Of a stretch of 64,000 nucleotides of DNA, positions 53,501 through 64,000 are shown in pieces. Origin of the DNA: Lutraria lutraria (lineage: Eukaryota; Mollusca; Bivalvia; Venerida; Mactridae). How positions within the stretch are numbered: the stretch's first letter is position 1; the number at the start of each line of letters is the position of its first letter. Made by a program: the position numbers and the translations under genes. Location: the NCBI GenBank assembly GCA_964023205.1, contig OZ026833.1:7032138-7096137 (forward strand), written 5' to 3'. The notes beneath the pieces were generated by a model. It was given only the letters and a program-made list of their open reading frames with translations. It had not been told where the DNA came from and did no database searches.

Positions 53501-56500
53501 TGCAGCGGGCGTGGCCGGTCTTATAAAGGTTCTACTTATGATGAAACATGAAACGGTGGTGCCATCTTTATGGTATACAAAAGAAAATGAAAACCCCAAA
53601 CTGGAGTTATCTGAGCACGGTTTCAAAGTACCTACAAAATGTATGCCGTGGAAAGTGGATGACAAAAAGGGAAGGCTAGCCTGTGTGAATAGTTTTGGGT
53701 TTGGTGGAACAAACGCACACGCCATAGTTGAACAATATTTCGACAACCAAGATATCTCACTACCTACATCAAACAACAATACACTGAGAAATCGAGTTGT
53801 TACGATATCAGCTTTTGATAATCAAGGTCTAGTCCACAATGCTCAGGTTCTTTGTAATGCTTTAGATGGACTCGAAAGCACCGATCTCGATGCGCTTTCA
53901 TATACTTCTACATGCAGACGGGATCATAGACCGAAACGAAAAGCAGTAAATGGGGAAACGCTTGAAGATATCAAAATCTCCTTGAGAAGTTACCTAAGCG
54001 CGCCTGAATTTCCTTTAAACTCAAACACAAAACATATCGTATTTGTTTACTGTGGAGTAGGAACTGCATGGAACGGCATGTGTGCGTCGTTAATGCAATT
54101 ACCAGTTTTCCTCGGAGCCATAGAAGAAATAGATATACATTTGCAACCTTTAACAGGATGGAAAATTGCAGACAAATTCGACTCAGCAAGCGATTTCTTG
54201 AATGATCCTTTTGTATCTCACTTAGCAATATTTGCCTGCCAGGTTGGGTTGACGGCGATGTGGAAAGCCTTTGGAATACAACCAGTTTCTGTTCTTGGTC
54301 AGTCCGTTGGCGAAGTTGCTGCAGCTCTTGCTGCAGGTTTCCTGACATTGAGAGACGCGGTGAAAATCATCTATCTCCGATCACAATTATTGGCTCTAGT
54401 GAGGAAAGGCAGGATGGCAGTTGTACGCAACATCGATACAAAACTTGTTCAACGACATTGTGAAGAAATTGGATCAGTAAACGTAGCTGTTTTTACCAGC
54501 GATACCTCATGCACCGTATCGGGTGATCAAAGCTCGTTAGACAAACTTAGATATACACTCAAGACAACTGACGCTGAAATGATTAATCTTGATGTTAAAT
54601 GCGCTTACCACAGTCCATTTGTCAGGCAAGCAGCTGAACAATTAGCAGCGAAATTGACGAACATCGAATTAAAGTCAGGAGACATACCAATGTACTCAAC
54701 AGTAACAGGCGAGAAAGAAACGAATGGATTATTCAGTTCTCCATCATATTGGAAGGAAAACGTTGAAAAGCCGGTTGCATTATCAAGTGCAATTAAGAGT
54801 TCTGCTGAAAAAAATGATAATGTGGTGTTCTTGGAGGTAGGCCCTTCACCAGTAATAAAAGCGCATATTGACAGAATTTTTACAGAACATAATACCTGTA
54901 CTGTGTTGCCGTCAATGAAGAAAAAAGATGACTCTAGGATACTGGTAGAGACGTTATGCAAGTTATATGAATTGGGTTTTGATTTGAATTGGAATGAAAT
55001 CACTCCTCAAGTGAAACGTACGGCAGATGTACCTCTATACCAAAGACACGTATATAAACAGCTGAATATGAGCGCGGCGGCTATAATGAAGCTGCAAGGT
55101 GTGGAAGACTTAGTTTCACCACACCTCTACATTCGACATTCAGCAACGAAGGATAATCGAGTCCACTATAGCATCACCATAGATGAAAAAACAACACCAT
55201 TTGTATTTCAACATGCAGTAAATAGCATCTTCATTGTTCCTGGTGCAACATATGCAGATATTGGATTCGAAATTGGAAGATTCGTTTGCGGAATGTCGGC
55301 CTCAGAAGTATTGGTTTCTCTGGAATTTTTAAGACCAGTGAAGGTGGACAAGGGTATTAAATGTTCTCTTGATGTATCAGCAGTTAACCAAAAGGATGAA
55401 ACAATGTTTCATGTGAAGCAAGACCAGATAGCAATGTGTAAAGGATGGGTTAGACAAATTAATTCCGAAGATAAATCTGTTCGGATGATAAATATTGATA
55501 AAATGAAAGTGGCTATTTCTCGCCGAACTTGTAAAACTATATATGAAGAAGAAATGTATGAGCATTTGAAGTCCATGAAATTTCAACACGGACCAAGTTT
55601 TCGGATGATGAAAAATTGCTTGACAAATGATATTGAATCCTTAACAGAAATATCTGTACCCGTTGATGTTTTGCACAATGTGAACAATACAACAGTTCAT
55701 GCCTGCATCCTCGATGTAATGATACAAACCACATTCAACGCCGCAACAGATGAAGACATGTCATTGTTCAAAGAAGAAAATCTTTTTTTCATTCCCGTTG
55801 CAATAGGTCAACTTCGCGTTGTACAAAGGCCAGAAAAAAGAATGTTTGCATATACCAGAAGAATTAATACAACTGTTTTGGAAACAGCCTGTCAAATTCA
55901 TTACAACGTTCTGTTGTTCAATTCTGATGGCTATGTTATTGCTGATATGCGGAACTATACTACATATTGTAAACGAAATCAGTCAATAGCTCCTTGTGAA
56001 TTACGTTACCTACTTACATGGCAACCAATAGATACCACAGAAGTTGAGAAAAATAAAGTGGCAGTACCGAAAGTTCTTGTGCTGACAAATCACTACAACA
56101 ACACAACAATAAATATGTTTAAAGAATATGAACACATCTCATTGTGTCAACCGGGAAATGGTGAAAATACTTTATTCATCCAAAAGTCCTTCACTTCAAA
56201 TCAACAAAGTTATGACGCTGTAATACTTCTTATTCATGAATTTGTGCAGACGACTGCAGATATCGATTGCCATACTTCAATCGAACTGTCTCGCCTCATA
56301 AAGCACAACTGCTCACTGCTGAAAGACCTGGTGAGGTACATGGAAGAAAATGAAATTGTTATTCCATTATTCGTTGTGACGCAAAATACACAAAGCACGA
56401 TGCCATCCAAATCGCCGGTTATTAACTTATCCGGTGAAGAACTTTGGGGATTTGTACGTTCAATCCAAATGGAATTGATGTATGGTCCAATTACACTGAT

Positions 56501-58820
56501 TGATGTTAGACCTTCAATTAAAGAAACAAGAGATACATTACTGAAAATTGTGTTCGACACTTACCACAATGTAGAAAGTTTAAAGCCAGAACTTGTTATT
56601 GACCATGACCAAGTATACGGTGGTCAATTCATGAAGGACCAAAGATATCATCTTAATCCTTCATTGAGAACAGAACATAAAATATCAACGAAGGTCCATA
56701 TGCCTCACAAGGTTATGGCCGCTAGATCAACTGGAACAACATTATCATGTTTCGTTGAAGATGATATTAGTTTGGACAAAGGAAGAACTGATTATGTCAA
56801 TGTTTGTGTAAAATCAGTATTCCATCATCCAATTAGCATGTTTCCACAAACTATAGAAGGCATGGAACAAGATCAAGATATATGGGAGGAGTCCATAAAT
56901 GAAGGTTATCAACTATTTGGTCTAGAATATACTGTATATCCTTTGATACCTCGAAAAAGATCGACATGCAGAACTCCTCGGGTTCATGACGAAATTGCAC
57001 ATTTTGAAAATGAATGGGAGTATGTTTGTATTTGGCCAACTAAAATCAAATCTACAATGGCAGTTCCAAAAGGTAATATTGTTAATGTAAAAGAATTAGG
57101 TGGCGATTATGAACCAGGTTTATTACTTCATGCTGCAATAAGTTGGTTTCTGGTTGAAAAGGTTCCAAACAAAGCTAATGTCATTATCTTTAGTAGTTCA
57201 TCCAGATCTACGCCAACCAACATCCTCGTAGATATGTTAAGAACACGAAAACAAGCTGAGATCTATGCTCCAGACAATCAATCAGCACTGATCGAAATAG
57301 ATGTTTTGATATCGATGGAAAGGTTCGACTCCTTTTTCCTGGCCTCTAAATCTTGCAAAAAGATCGTTTGTTTAGATGGTAACATACCAGAAACATTTTT
57401 GATCGAGATGGCGAGATCAGACAGAAAACCAAATGTAACAACCGTTGATGTTTTAAGCCTTCTTAAGGAAAAAGTATCAAAAAAGCTGCCGAAAATCGTG
57501 TCATGGTTGCAAAAGTTTAAACGCAGATCGAACATTGAGGAATGCAGTTTTTCTACTGACAATACAGATTTGATGTGCAAGGATCTAGATCTGATGAAAA
57601 CAAGTGAACTTAAATTGCCCATAAGGCGTCCACTAATTGGTTTGTTTAAAAGTTCTGGTATCTACATCATAACTGGAGGTTTGACTGGCTTGGGGTGGGA
57701 AATGACAAAACTCCTAGCGGACATGGGTGCAGGCATCATAGTTACATTGTCCCGTAGTCAGGTATCGTCACAGAAATTGAGCGAAATAAATGACATTGAA
57801 AGTAAAACACAATGTAGAATAATTGGAATAAGAGCAGATGTCACCAACTACGAATCCGTTCGTTCTGCATTTATAGAAATTCGGTCAAAGGTAAATAGTT
57901 GTGATGTAAAAGGTGTGTTCCATTGTGCAGGTGTACTTAATAGTAAAACTCTTTTGGTGTTGGAGAACAGTCATATTGACGCCGTCTTGAATCCAAAGGT
58001 TATTGGTACTATGAACATGCACGTTGCTACACGACACTTTGACCTTGATTACTTCGTTGTGTCATCATCCATAAACAGTTTGATTGGGTCACCTGGACAG
58101 ACTAGCTATGGAGCTGCTAATTGCTTTATGGATACATTCATTGACTGGAGACGTAAGAGAGGGTTGCCCGGCCAATCAATAAACTGGGGAGCTTTGTCTG
58201 TGGGAATGGCAACAAAAGACGAATTCGTAGAAAATTTTGAGAAACGTGGATTCAATTTTCTGACGGTGTTAGAAATTAGAAGCTGCTTGCAAGAAGTTTT
58301 CATGACTAACAGAACTTCAATCGTGTATACCAACGTTGATTGGGATATCGCAGCCAAAGATTATGCAAAACCAAATATGGCTCGTCTTAGGCTGCAAATG
58401 GACATATTGTTTGAACAAACATTGTCCATAGTAATTGAACAAGAAAATGATTTGGCACTTTCTGTTTCTTTTGATGTCATTGCACTAAAGGCCGCCGGTG
58501 AGGAAGCTCAGCGACAAGCGTTACATCGGGTAGTTGATGTTATTTTAAGCAAAGTCATCATCGGCGATACTCAAAACATAAATCGCAAATCGTCTTTGGA
58601 TGAGATAGGATTTGACTCGATGTCAAAAGTCATGTTTATCAATTTCGTACATACAATTACAGGCTACCGCATGTCAAACAAATTAATGGCAGATTCTAGT
58701 CTGACTTATGATGATTTGATTGAGAACCTTTTTGATGGTCTGTTTATTCAATCTGGTGAACCGAAGACAACCGAAGAGGGAGCTGAAAACATCCAACCAA
58801 TCCATTTGGAACATCTTTGA
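50580..58820 (+). CDS. Animal FAS-like type I polyketide synthase, copy B (intact)
   Basis: Six exons (50580-50788, 51259-51419, 51839-52039, 52355-52536, 52981-53155, 53374-58820) give 2124 residues. KS: Cys174 in DTACSSS, His309 in EAHGTGT, His349 in NIGH. AT: Ser620 in GQSVGE and His722 in AYHSPF. DH: His923 in [13 protein letters not shown] (the usual HxxxG glycine is Ser) and Asp1090 in [12 protein letters not shown] follows the DH directly, so there is no methyltransferase. ER-like region about 1530-1650: the glycine-rich NADPH loop is replaced by SSSSRSTP, so it is predicted dead. [10 protein letters not shown] from 1743, Ser1875, Tyr1888, Asn1892. ACP: Ser2058 in GFDSMS. A short tail follows with no thioesterase. 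The enzyme should act iteratively in the cytosol and leave alkenes or alcohols; it is a PKS rather than a complete FAS. The AT extender (malonyl or methylmalonyl) and the product are unknown. It is the head-to-head duplicate of the gene at 4941-14666. Confidence 0.95.
53281..53310. repeat. Trinucleotide microsatellite in last intron of PKS copy B
   Basis: A run of four to five ACT units followed by AAT units lies in the intron before the large exon. The corresponding intron of copy A has no such run. Confidence 0.7.
56943..56978 (+). other. 12-codon insertion in PKS copy B relative to copy A
   Basis: Copy B has [12 protein letters not shown] (residues 1500-1511) between YP and RVHDE, where copy A goes straight from YP to RVHDE. 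It is in frame and basic, and sits in the loop just ahead of the degenerate ER. Confidence 0.8.
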
Positions 58821-60450
58821 AAGTAATGTTTTGCAAGTACAAAACATGTACATGAAAACTTGAGCAATGTTCTTAAAGGTAAGAGCTGTTGTACATAACC
58901 ATTGATTTCTATATCAAACGAAATGTAACTTTATTCATGAGTAGAAAGTATTATCTAAAATGACATTGACAGCCCCCATGCGCTGCATTTACGTAGGAAA
59001 TGAGATCGGATGTCCATGTTTCTGTAACAATGCTTCGACAGACACGTTTGATTCTAGAGCAATGCGATGTTCCATAGTGTTGGTCCAGATACGTTAACAT
59101 GTGAACGTTAGGGAACGACGACAGTTTGAATAATTGATGTACATGTATTGGACAAAATCATGACTTTGTTTCAGTCTCAGAGTTGTTGAGTTGTGCGTTT
59201 TTATCAACAGTTCTACATGTACTACGTAACAATCTATTTCATGCAATATATAAGATATTTCAAGGTATTGTCAGTTATGTAAAAGTACAAATGACAATTT
59301 CTAAATGTATCATTTAAGAATAGTTTTTATTTGTGAAAGCAGAACTTAGTTTATCATCTGTCATTGTTTATGTAACAAATTGGCATCATGAAGTATTCTG
59401 AAACAGTAACAGTTGCTTGATAATACAATGAACGTATACTATTTCTAATTTTACAAATACCAAATCTGTATTCACAAATGTACTACGTATTATGTATATA
59501 AACACTGTATAGGAGTATGATTCGTTAAAAATGTCTGTCTTGAACAATATTTGAGTATCATGGTAATATTTTTCATTTCAAAGCCATTTATCTTTGTTGC
59601 ATGTTGTTAATATCATGTTTTATACACAATAATACACCATTTATCTTATACATTATATTGTTACATAGACATATATATATTAATGTATTTTCTATCTGTA
59701 TGTCTATATGTCCGTCCTTCCGTCCGTCCGTCTGTATGCCTGTCTGCCTGTGACCTAATTTGGGAGCCATGATGAAACAACCCTATGGACATGATATAAG
59801 TGAAATGTAGCATAATACTTTTGGTTCACCATACAACATCTTTGATGCTCACTATAAGCCGTCGGGCAGAGAAACACTAAAGCTTGACAACGTAGGTGTG
59901 GGACTCTTTATTGTCTGTTTTGTTAATGTTTTTATTACTTAAATTAACTATTACTTTCTATGATTCGATTATTTAGAAATGTGTTGAGGACATTATTATC
60001 TTTTATTATAATTGTGAATTTTCTATACTGAGTTTATTGCATGCATGTTTGCTGTGATGGAATTTTTTTGTATTAACATTGCAACCTCTTCAAAGCAATA
60101 CCCTTTGGGAGTAGCAAAGGTATGTTGTTGTTTTAGAGGTTGTTGCCCTCGATAGTTGAATCGTATAGTGGGAAAAATCATGCTGTTATTGAAGGGAGGC
60201 TGTTGCTTAAGAGAGGGCCGCTGTGGAGAGGTTGTACTGTATTGTAATTTTGTAATTTCTGATATGAAAATGAACTTATAAAGTTTGAAAAAGCTCTCTG
60301 AAATGTGAATTGTAATATAATTTTTATATTCATTAAATAATAAATAAACATCAGGCACCTTTTTAACAGCTTGCGTCTTTTGCATATTTTATTTATGTTA
60401 TTTATTTAGTGTCCGTAGAGTTGCTGGTGTCTAATTGAGTATCTATGGTC
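58821..60450. other. 3' flank of PKS copy B
   Basis: No gene is seen. About 58980-59200 is alignable with the region downstream of copy A (reverse complement of about 4740-4930), sharing atgactttgtttcag and similar gacaga-acg and acgttaac segments. A (TCCG)n-like run lies near 59708-59735. An aataaataaa cluster at about 60338-60349 is a possible but distant polyadenylation signal. Confidence 0.55.
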
Positions 60451-60728
60451 ATGCATCTGTCAATATTTTGCCCGCCCGTGGGGGCGGCGTTCATACACGG
60501 GACTTTAAACAGAAGACCATTTCCGACAGGCGGGAATTTGATCAACTTAATGACTCCGGGTCCCGGGAAATATACGTTGGCCGGGTTTACATCCATGTCG
60601 CATTTGATAGACGAAGTTGTCTCTAGGGTGGGAATTTAGACATAAATTTTTTAAAAATGTCGAATTCCCTTGGGTCACCACCCCCCCCCCCCCCCCCCTG
60701 CGGGCGGGCAAAATATTGACAGATGCAT
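60451..60728. mobile_element. MITE with 28-bp perfect terminal inverted repeats (278 bp)
   Basis: Both ends read atgcatctgtcaatattttg continuing into cccgcccg on their own strand. The interior is GC-richer than the surroundings, contains ccgggtcccgggaaatata, and ends in a C-run of about 21 (60679-60698). No coding frame is present. Because the outermost six bases (atgcat) are a palindrome, they could be either TIR or target-site duplication. The element is absent from the corresponding place of the left arm, so it inserted after the inverted duplication. Confidence 0.85.
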
Positions 60729-61950
60729 CAGTCAGTTTTTTATTTTATACATTCATGACTACTACCATGTGATTTGATAGGCGGTTGGAGGAAAGTGGTG
60801 TTAACAACCGTCTGTGATATATGTTGCAAGTTGAAACTGACATCTTATCTGTAAGAAATGAGCGGCTCTTGACAGAATGTACTGTGAAGTACATGTGTGG
60901 GTGTCGTGTCATAAAACACAATGGAAACAACTACAAATACATTGTTTTAATCTGAATATAACACCTCGTATAAGAGTATACAATGGGTACAAGTAAAACT
61001 ATACAAAACAACGCATACATTACAAATATGTGTATATACAATCATCTAAGTAAACGACATAGAGAAAAGAACAAGAAGGGTGATGTAACGTTTGTACGCC
61101 TTTCTCCTGATCCAGAAGAAAAAATAAAAAATGGTTTATGTTGATAACGGTAATGATGCCAGTACAAAAAAGTAAAGTACATGACATTGAACGCACGAGA
61201 TATGTATAAAGCGGATTCATGTAGGATATTATCTAAGAGCTGATCAACTTTAAGACAAGGGTTGATAAGGATCGTAATGTTATTTTGACGTGTATATGCG
61301 GAATATATTTGGTCTGGATCCAGCACTTTGTGAACACTGGTTTCTTATGGAGACACATCTATACTTACCTATGGATGTTTATCTGCATAAGCAGTTCTAG
61401 TCCGTGGCCATTCGGGGGGAGAACAAATAGAATTTGTGCTAGCAAAGACATTTTTTCAGAATTACAAGCATGGGTCTTTGTAATTTTTCTATGTCGCCAG
61501 TGAACAATGAACAAGTGGGATCCATAAAGACGGTGCACATGCAGTCGTGAAACGTACGCAGGAAGTTTTATTCCGTATGTGCAATACCTTTAAAAACGGT
61601 CAAACAACCAATACTCCCTAATTAATGGCTATAAAACATAAACTCGAAAACGTTAAAAAAATCTTTAAAATGTAATGACTATGCTGGCGTTTTCTAGAAA
61701 ATATTTGCACATCGGTTCAATCCATAACTTACTTATTATATCCACACAATAAGAAATATGATTCATACAACACTTATGTCATACATACGTCTGCATAGAA
61801 ACACGTAAGTACGATATCAGACCCTTATACGATATCTTATCATTTTAGCTTTAAATGTTGTCTAGATAGATGTTTTTAATCTCTTTAACCAATCAACTGA
61901 CCAACCAAAGACGATTTTCGATTGTTGTCTATTTGATGAAATTTCATAAA
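60729..61950. other. End of right inverted-duplication arm and unique flank
   Basis: 60840-61130 matches the reverse complement of about 2130-2460. Beyond about 61200 I see no further match to the left side, so the arm ends there. No gene is recognised up to 61950. Confidence 0.6.
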
Positions 61951-62130
61951 CAGTCAAACCTGTGAACAAAGGCCACCTTTGAGAAATACATAATGTGGAC
62001 TTTTTTGTCAGGTGGCCTATATTCGGAGGTAATTTTGTTCTATGTATATAATCATAGACGGTTTTAAAGAGGGTTCTTTATTCACATGGTGGCCTTTATT
62101 CGGAGGTGGCCGCTTTCACAGGTTTGACTG
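61951..62130. mobile_element. MITE with CAGTCAAACCTGTG terminal inverted repeats (180 bp)
   Basis: The left end reads cagtcaaacctgtgaacaaa then ggccacc. The right end, reverse-complemented, reads cagtcaaacctgtgaaagcg then gccacc. Between them gtggcct and attcggaggt motifs are repeated. There is no coding frame. It lies just beyond the polyadenylation signal of the gene to its right. Confidence 0.8.
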
Positions 62131-62156
62131 TATTTTTCATGTACTTTATGCATTAC

Positions 62157-62162
62157 TTTATT
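62157..62162 (-). terminator. Polyadenylation signal of the GH13/SLC3A1-like gene
   Basis: AATAAA on the minus strand, 57 nt downstream of the TAA at 62221-62219. Its position fits a short 3' UTR. Confidence 0.6.
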
Positions 62163-62218
62163 TAAAGACCCCCAGTCGCACCAAGCGGTTCAATTATATT
62201 ATGCTTGCTCAAAGATAC

Positions 62219-64000
62219 TTAATCAATGCGTACAATGACACCTTCACCGGAATCAAGTTGAATATTTCGCAGATCTATTGTTTGTTCAATCACAGATTTT
62301 GTTGAGAAAATTTGAATTCCTTCTGTGACGTCATCATAACTTAGATTGATACCATATATCGTTGAGCCGACATTTATTGCTACAATGTAATTGGTACTTG
62401 AGTCATACCGTTTGTAAATCAGCGCCTGCTGTGTAACCTGGGGAAATTCTGAAAAAAAATATCGTCAACATAAATATGGAACTTCAAAGTTATACTTAAA
62501 GTGTATAAAGCTATATGTGACAAAGATGATACATAAATTTCAAAAGGTGTAAAATAAAGTCATTGTTTTTATAACCTAATAGTCTTTTTCTCAAAACAGT
62601 TTTAACAAAATTTTCCACACATAAATGCTTTTATTCTTTCGTGTTTGACCTATTTTTCCAGCCAATCAGCTTCCGATATTATTTGAATTTTGTACCGATT
62701 AATTTCATGAAGACGACTGTCTTGGCTCTTCAGCAGATAGAGTCTGAAGTACTTTTATTAAGAGTACCATGGCAAAAATAGGGCAAACACTAAGTTGGTT
62801 AGTGTCTAAAATGACTGTGATAGCTGAATTAGAAACGCCGGTCACGCAGGTTACTTCCAATATTCATCACCGAAGTTTAGGTACTTGGGTATGATTCTTA
62901 TCACGTACAAATAATCATTATTTCAATAAAAGGACTGTCAGATATAGCTTTATATACTTAAAGCCCCGGTTAGTTTTTGCCTTTCCTAATTGTTAGCTTT
63001 GTTTGCTTAACAAACAGGAAAGTTATTTTTCTTTGTCTGGTTTAACAACAATAATATAATTATTTGATGCATGACATGCATTCAATGATAGCAGGAAGAT
63101 AAAGCCATTCGAGATGTTTTCAAAGGGGTGTGGTTAATAAAAACTATGAATCTGTGCACATTTGTACCTTTCTTGTATGAGATTTTTTTGCATGAATACA
63201 GAAATAAGTATTTAAAACACAAGTCTTTTATTTTTATATGGTCTCTGTTTTTTGTAACGTTACAGATACGTCATACATACCTATGTTGGTAGTCTGAAAT
63301 GCTGGTAGTCGCCGAATTTCTGCCAACCTTTTATACAAATTCAAACTTGAGGCATTGGAGTTTTTCATGACCTGTACATTAAAAACAACTTTTATTTTCC
63401 CGCAAAAAATGTATTGGTTTTTCAGAGCATTTGTGCGTTGAAGAATTGCGTGTTTCCAAAACTTAACTACTACTTCTAATAGAATTCAGGAAGCTTTAAT
63501 TCATGAATAGTTCATGAAATGTACATACATTTTTTGGCATGGGATTATGAAATAGCTTTTAACAGAAGTTAAGACTGACTATAGTCAGTTTGTTTTGTCG
63601 TACTTTTTGTCCTGTTTACGTTTTGTTTCATATACAATACTTTATGATAATCCATGTGTTTCAACAGTAATACAATACTGTAGCTTGTCTTTAACTCATG
63701 ACACTTTTTGCGTGACTGCAGCAAACCTTTTTTCCCAGTAAAACATTGTTTTCAAGTTCTGTTGAAATATAAGTGATACAATGCGTACAAGTATGACATC
63801 TTGACCCAATGGAACGTTGTATGTAACTACTCTTGATTTTCTTCCTTGTGAAGAGATAAAATGAAATGAATACTTATTGAATGCATAAAATGGTCATTAA
63901 TTGATATGTACTGGTTTCAATCATTACCTCTACATTAACGTGTTGAGAGTCTGTGTTAAAAGTAATGGGTAACCATGGTGTTCCAGAAGTAAAACCAGCG
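62219..64000 (-). CDS. GH13 alpha-glucosidase / SLC3A1 (rBAT)-like protein, last three exons (partial)
   Basis: Three consecutive exons on the minus strand share phase and GT-AG sites: up to 64000 through 63928, then 63371-63281, then 62448-62219 with a TAA stop. The first contains AGFTSGTPWLPI and QHVNVE, the conserved segment of maltases and of the SLC3 heavy chains just after the last catalytic-barrel strands. The second contains SLNLYKRLAEIRRLPAF, the helix joining barrel to C-terminal domain. The last gives a beta-rich C-terminal domain with NYIVAINVGS and SGEGVIVRID. The 5' part, including the catalytic Asp/Glu and any transmembrane anchor, lies outside the window, so hydrolase and transporter heavy chain cannot be told apart. 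The last exon alone encodes 76 residues. Confidence 0.85.

Overview
The window looks like animal nuclear DNA, most likely from a mollusc and probably a bivalve. It is AT-rich, its genes have GT-AG introns, its polyketide synthases (PKSs) belong to the animal fatty-acid-synthase-like type, and it is full of tRNA-derived SINEs, MITEs and pogo/Tigger and Tc1 transposon relics. The species call is inference. No bacterial-style operon, CRISPR array or rRNA is present.

Layout. (1) 1084-1182: an isolated relic of ketosynthase (KS) exon 2 from a third PKS copy. (2) 4941-14666 (-): a six-exon PKS, copy A, with a 1-base frameshift between the KS and acyltransferase (AT) domains and a Tigger transposon relic in intron 1. 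(3) 14.7-32.5 kb: no gene found; holds a 3.8-kb foldback element with ~470-bp inverted ends, an adjacent Tc1-type transposase relic, SINEs and MITEs. (4) 32.5-45.76 kb: a three-unit tandem array of ~4.2-kb non-coding units; units 2 and 3 are almost identical, while the body of unit 1 is clearly older. (5) 45813-48810 (-): a three-exon Patched-domain (sterol-sensing, RND-like) membrane protein. (6) 50580-58820 (+): PKS copy B, six exons, intact, 2124 residues. (7) 60.4-62.1 kb: two MITEs. (8) 62219-64000 (-): the last three exons of a GH13 alpha-glucosidase / SLC3A1-like gene running off the right edge.

PKS copies A and B lie head to head in a large inverted duplication. Homology covers the exons, the introns, the short 5' leaders and over 2 kb of 3' flank, so the arms run from about 2.1-14.7 kb and 50.54-61.2 kb. 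Each PKS has an active-looking KS, AT, dehydratase (DH), ketoreductase (KR) and acyl carrier protein (ACP), a degenerate enoylreductase (ER) with no glycine-rich NADPH loop, no methyltransferase and no thioesterase. This predicts an iterative enzyme making a partly reduced, possibly polyene-like chain; the product is unknown. The Patched-like protein between them could in principle move a lipid or polyketide, but only its position suggests this.

Exon boundaries were read by hand from splice consensus and phase continuity. Both complete genes close in frame over all junctions, apart from the copy A frameshift. Similarities were judged by eye.
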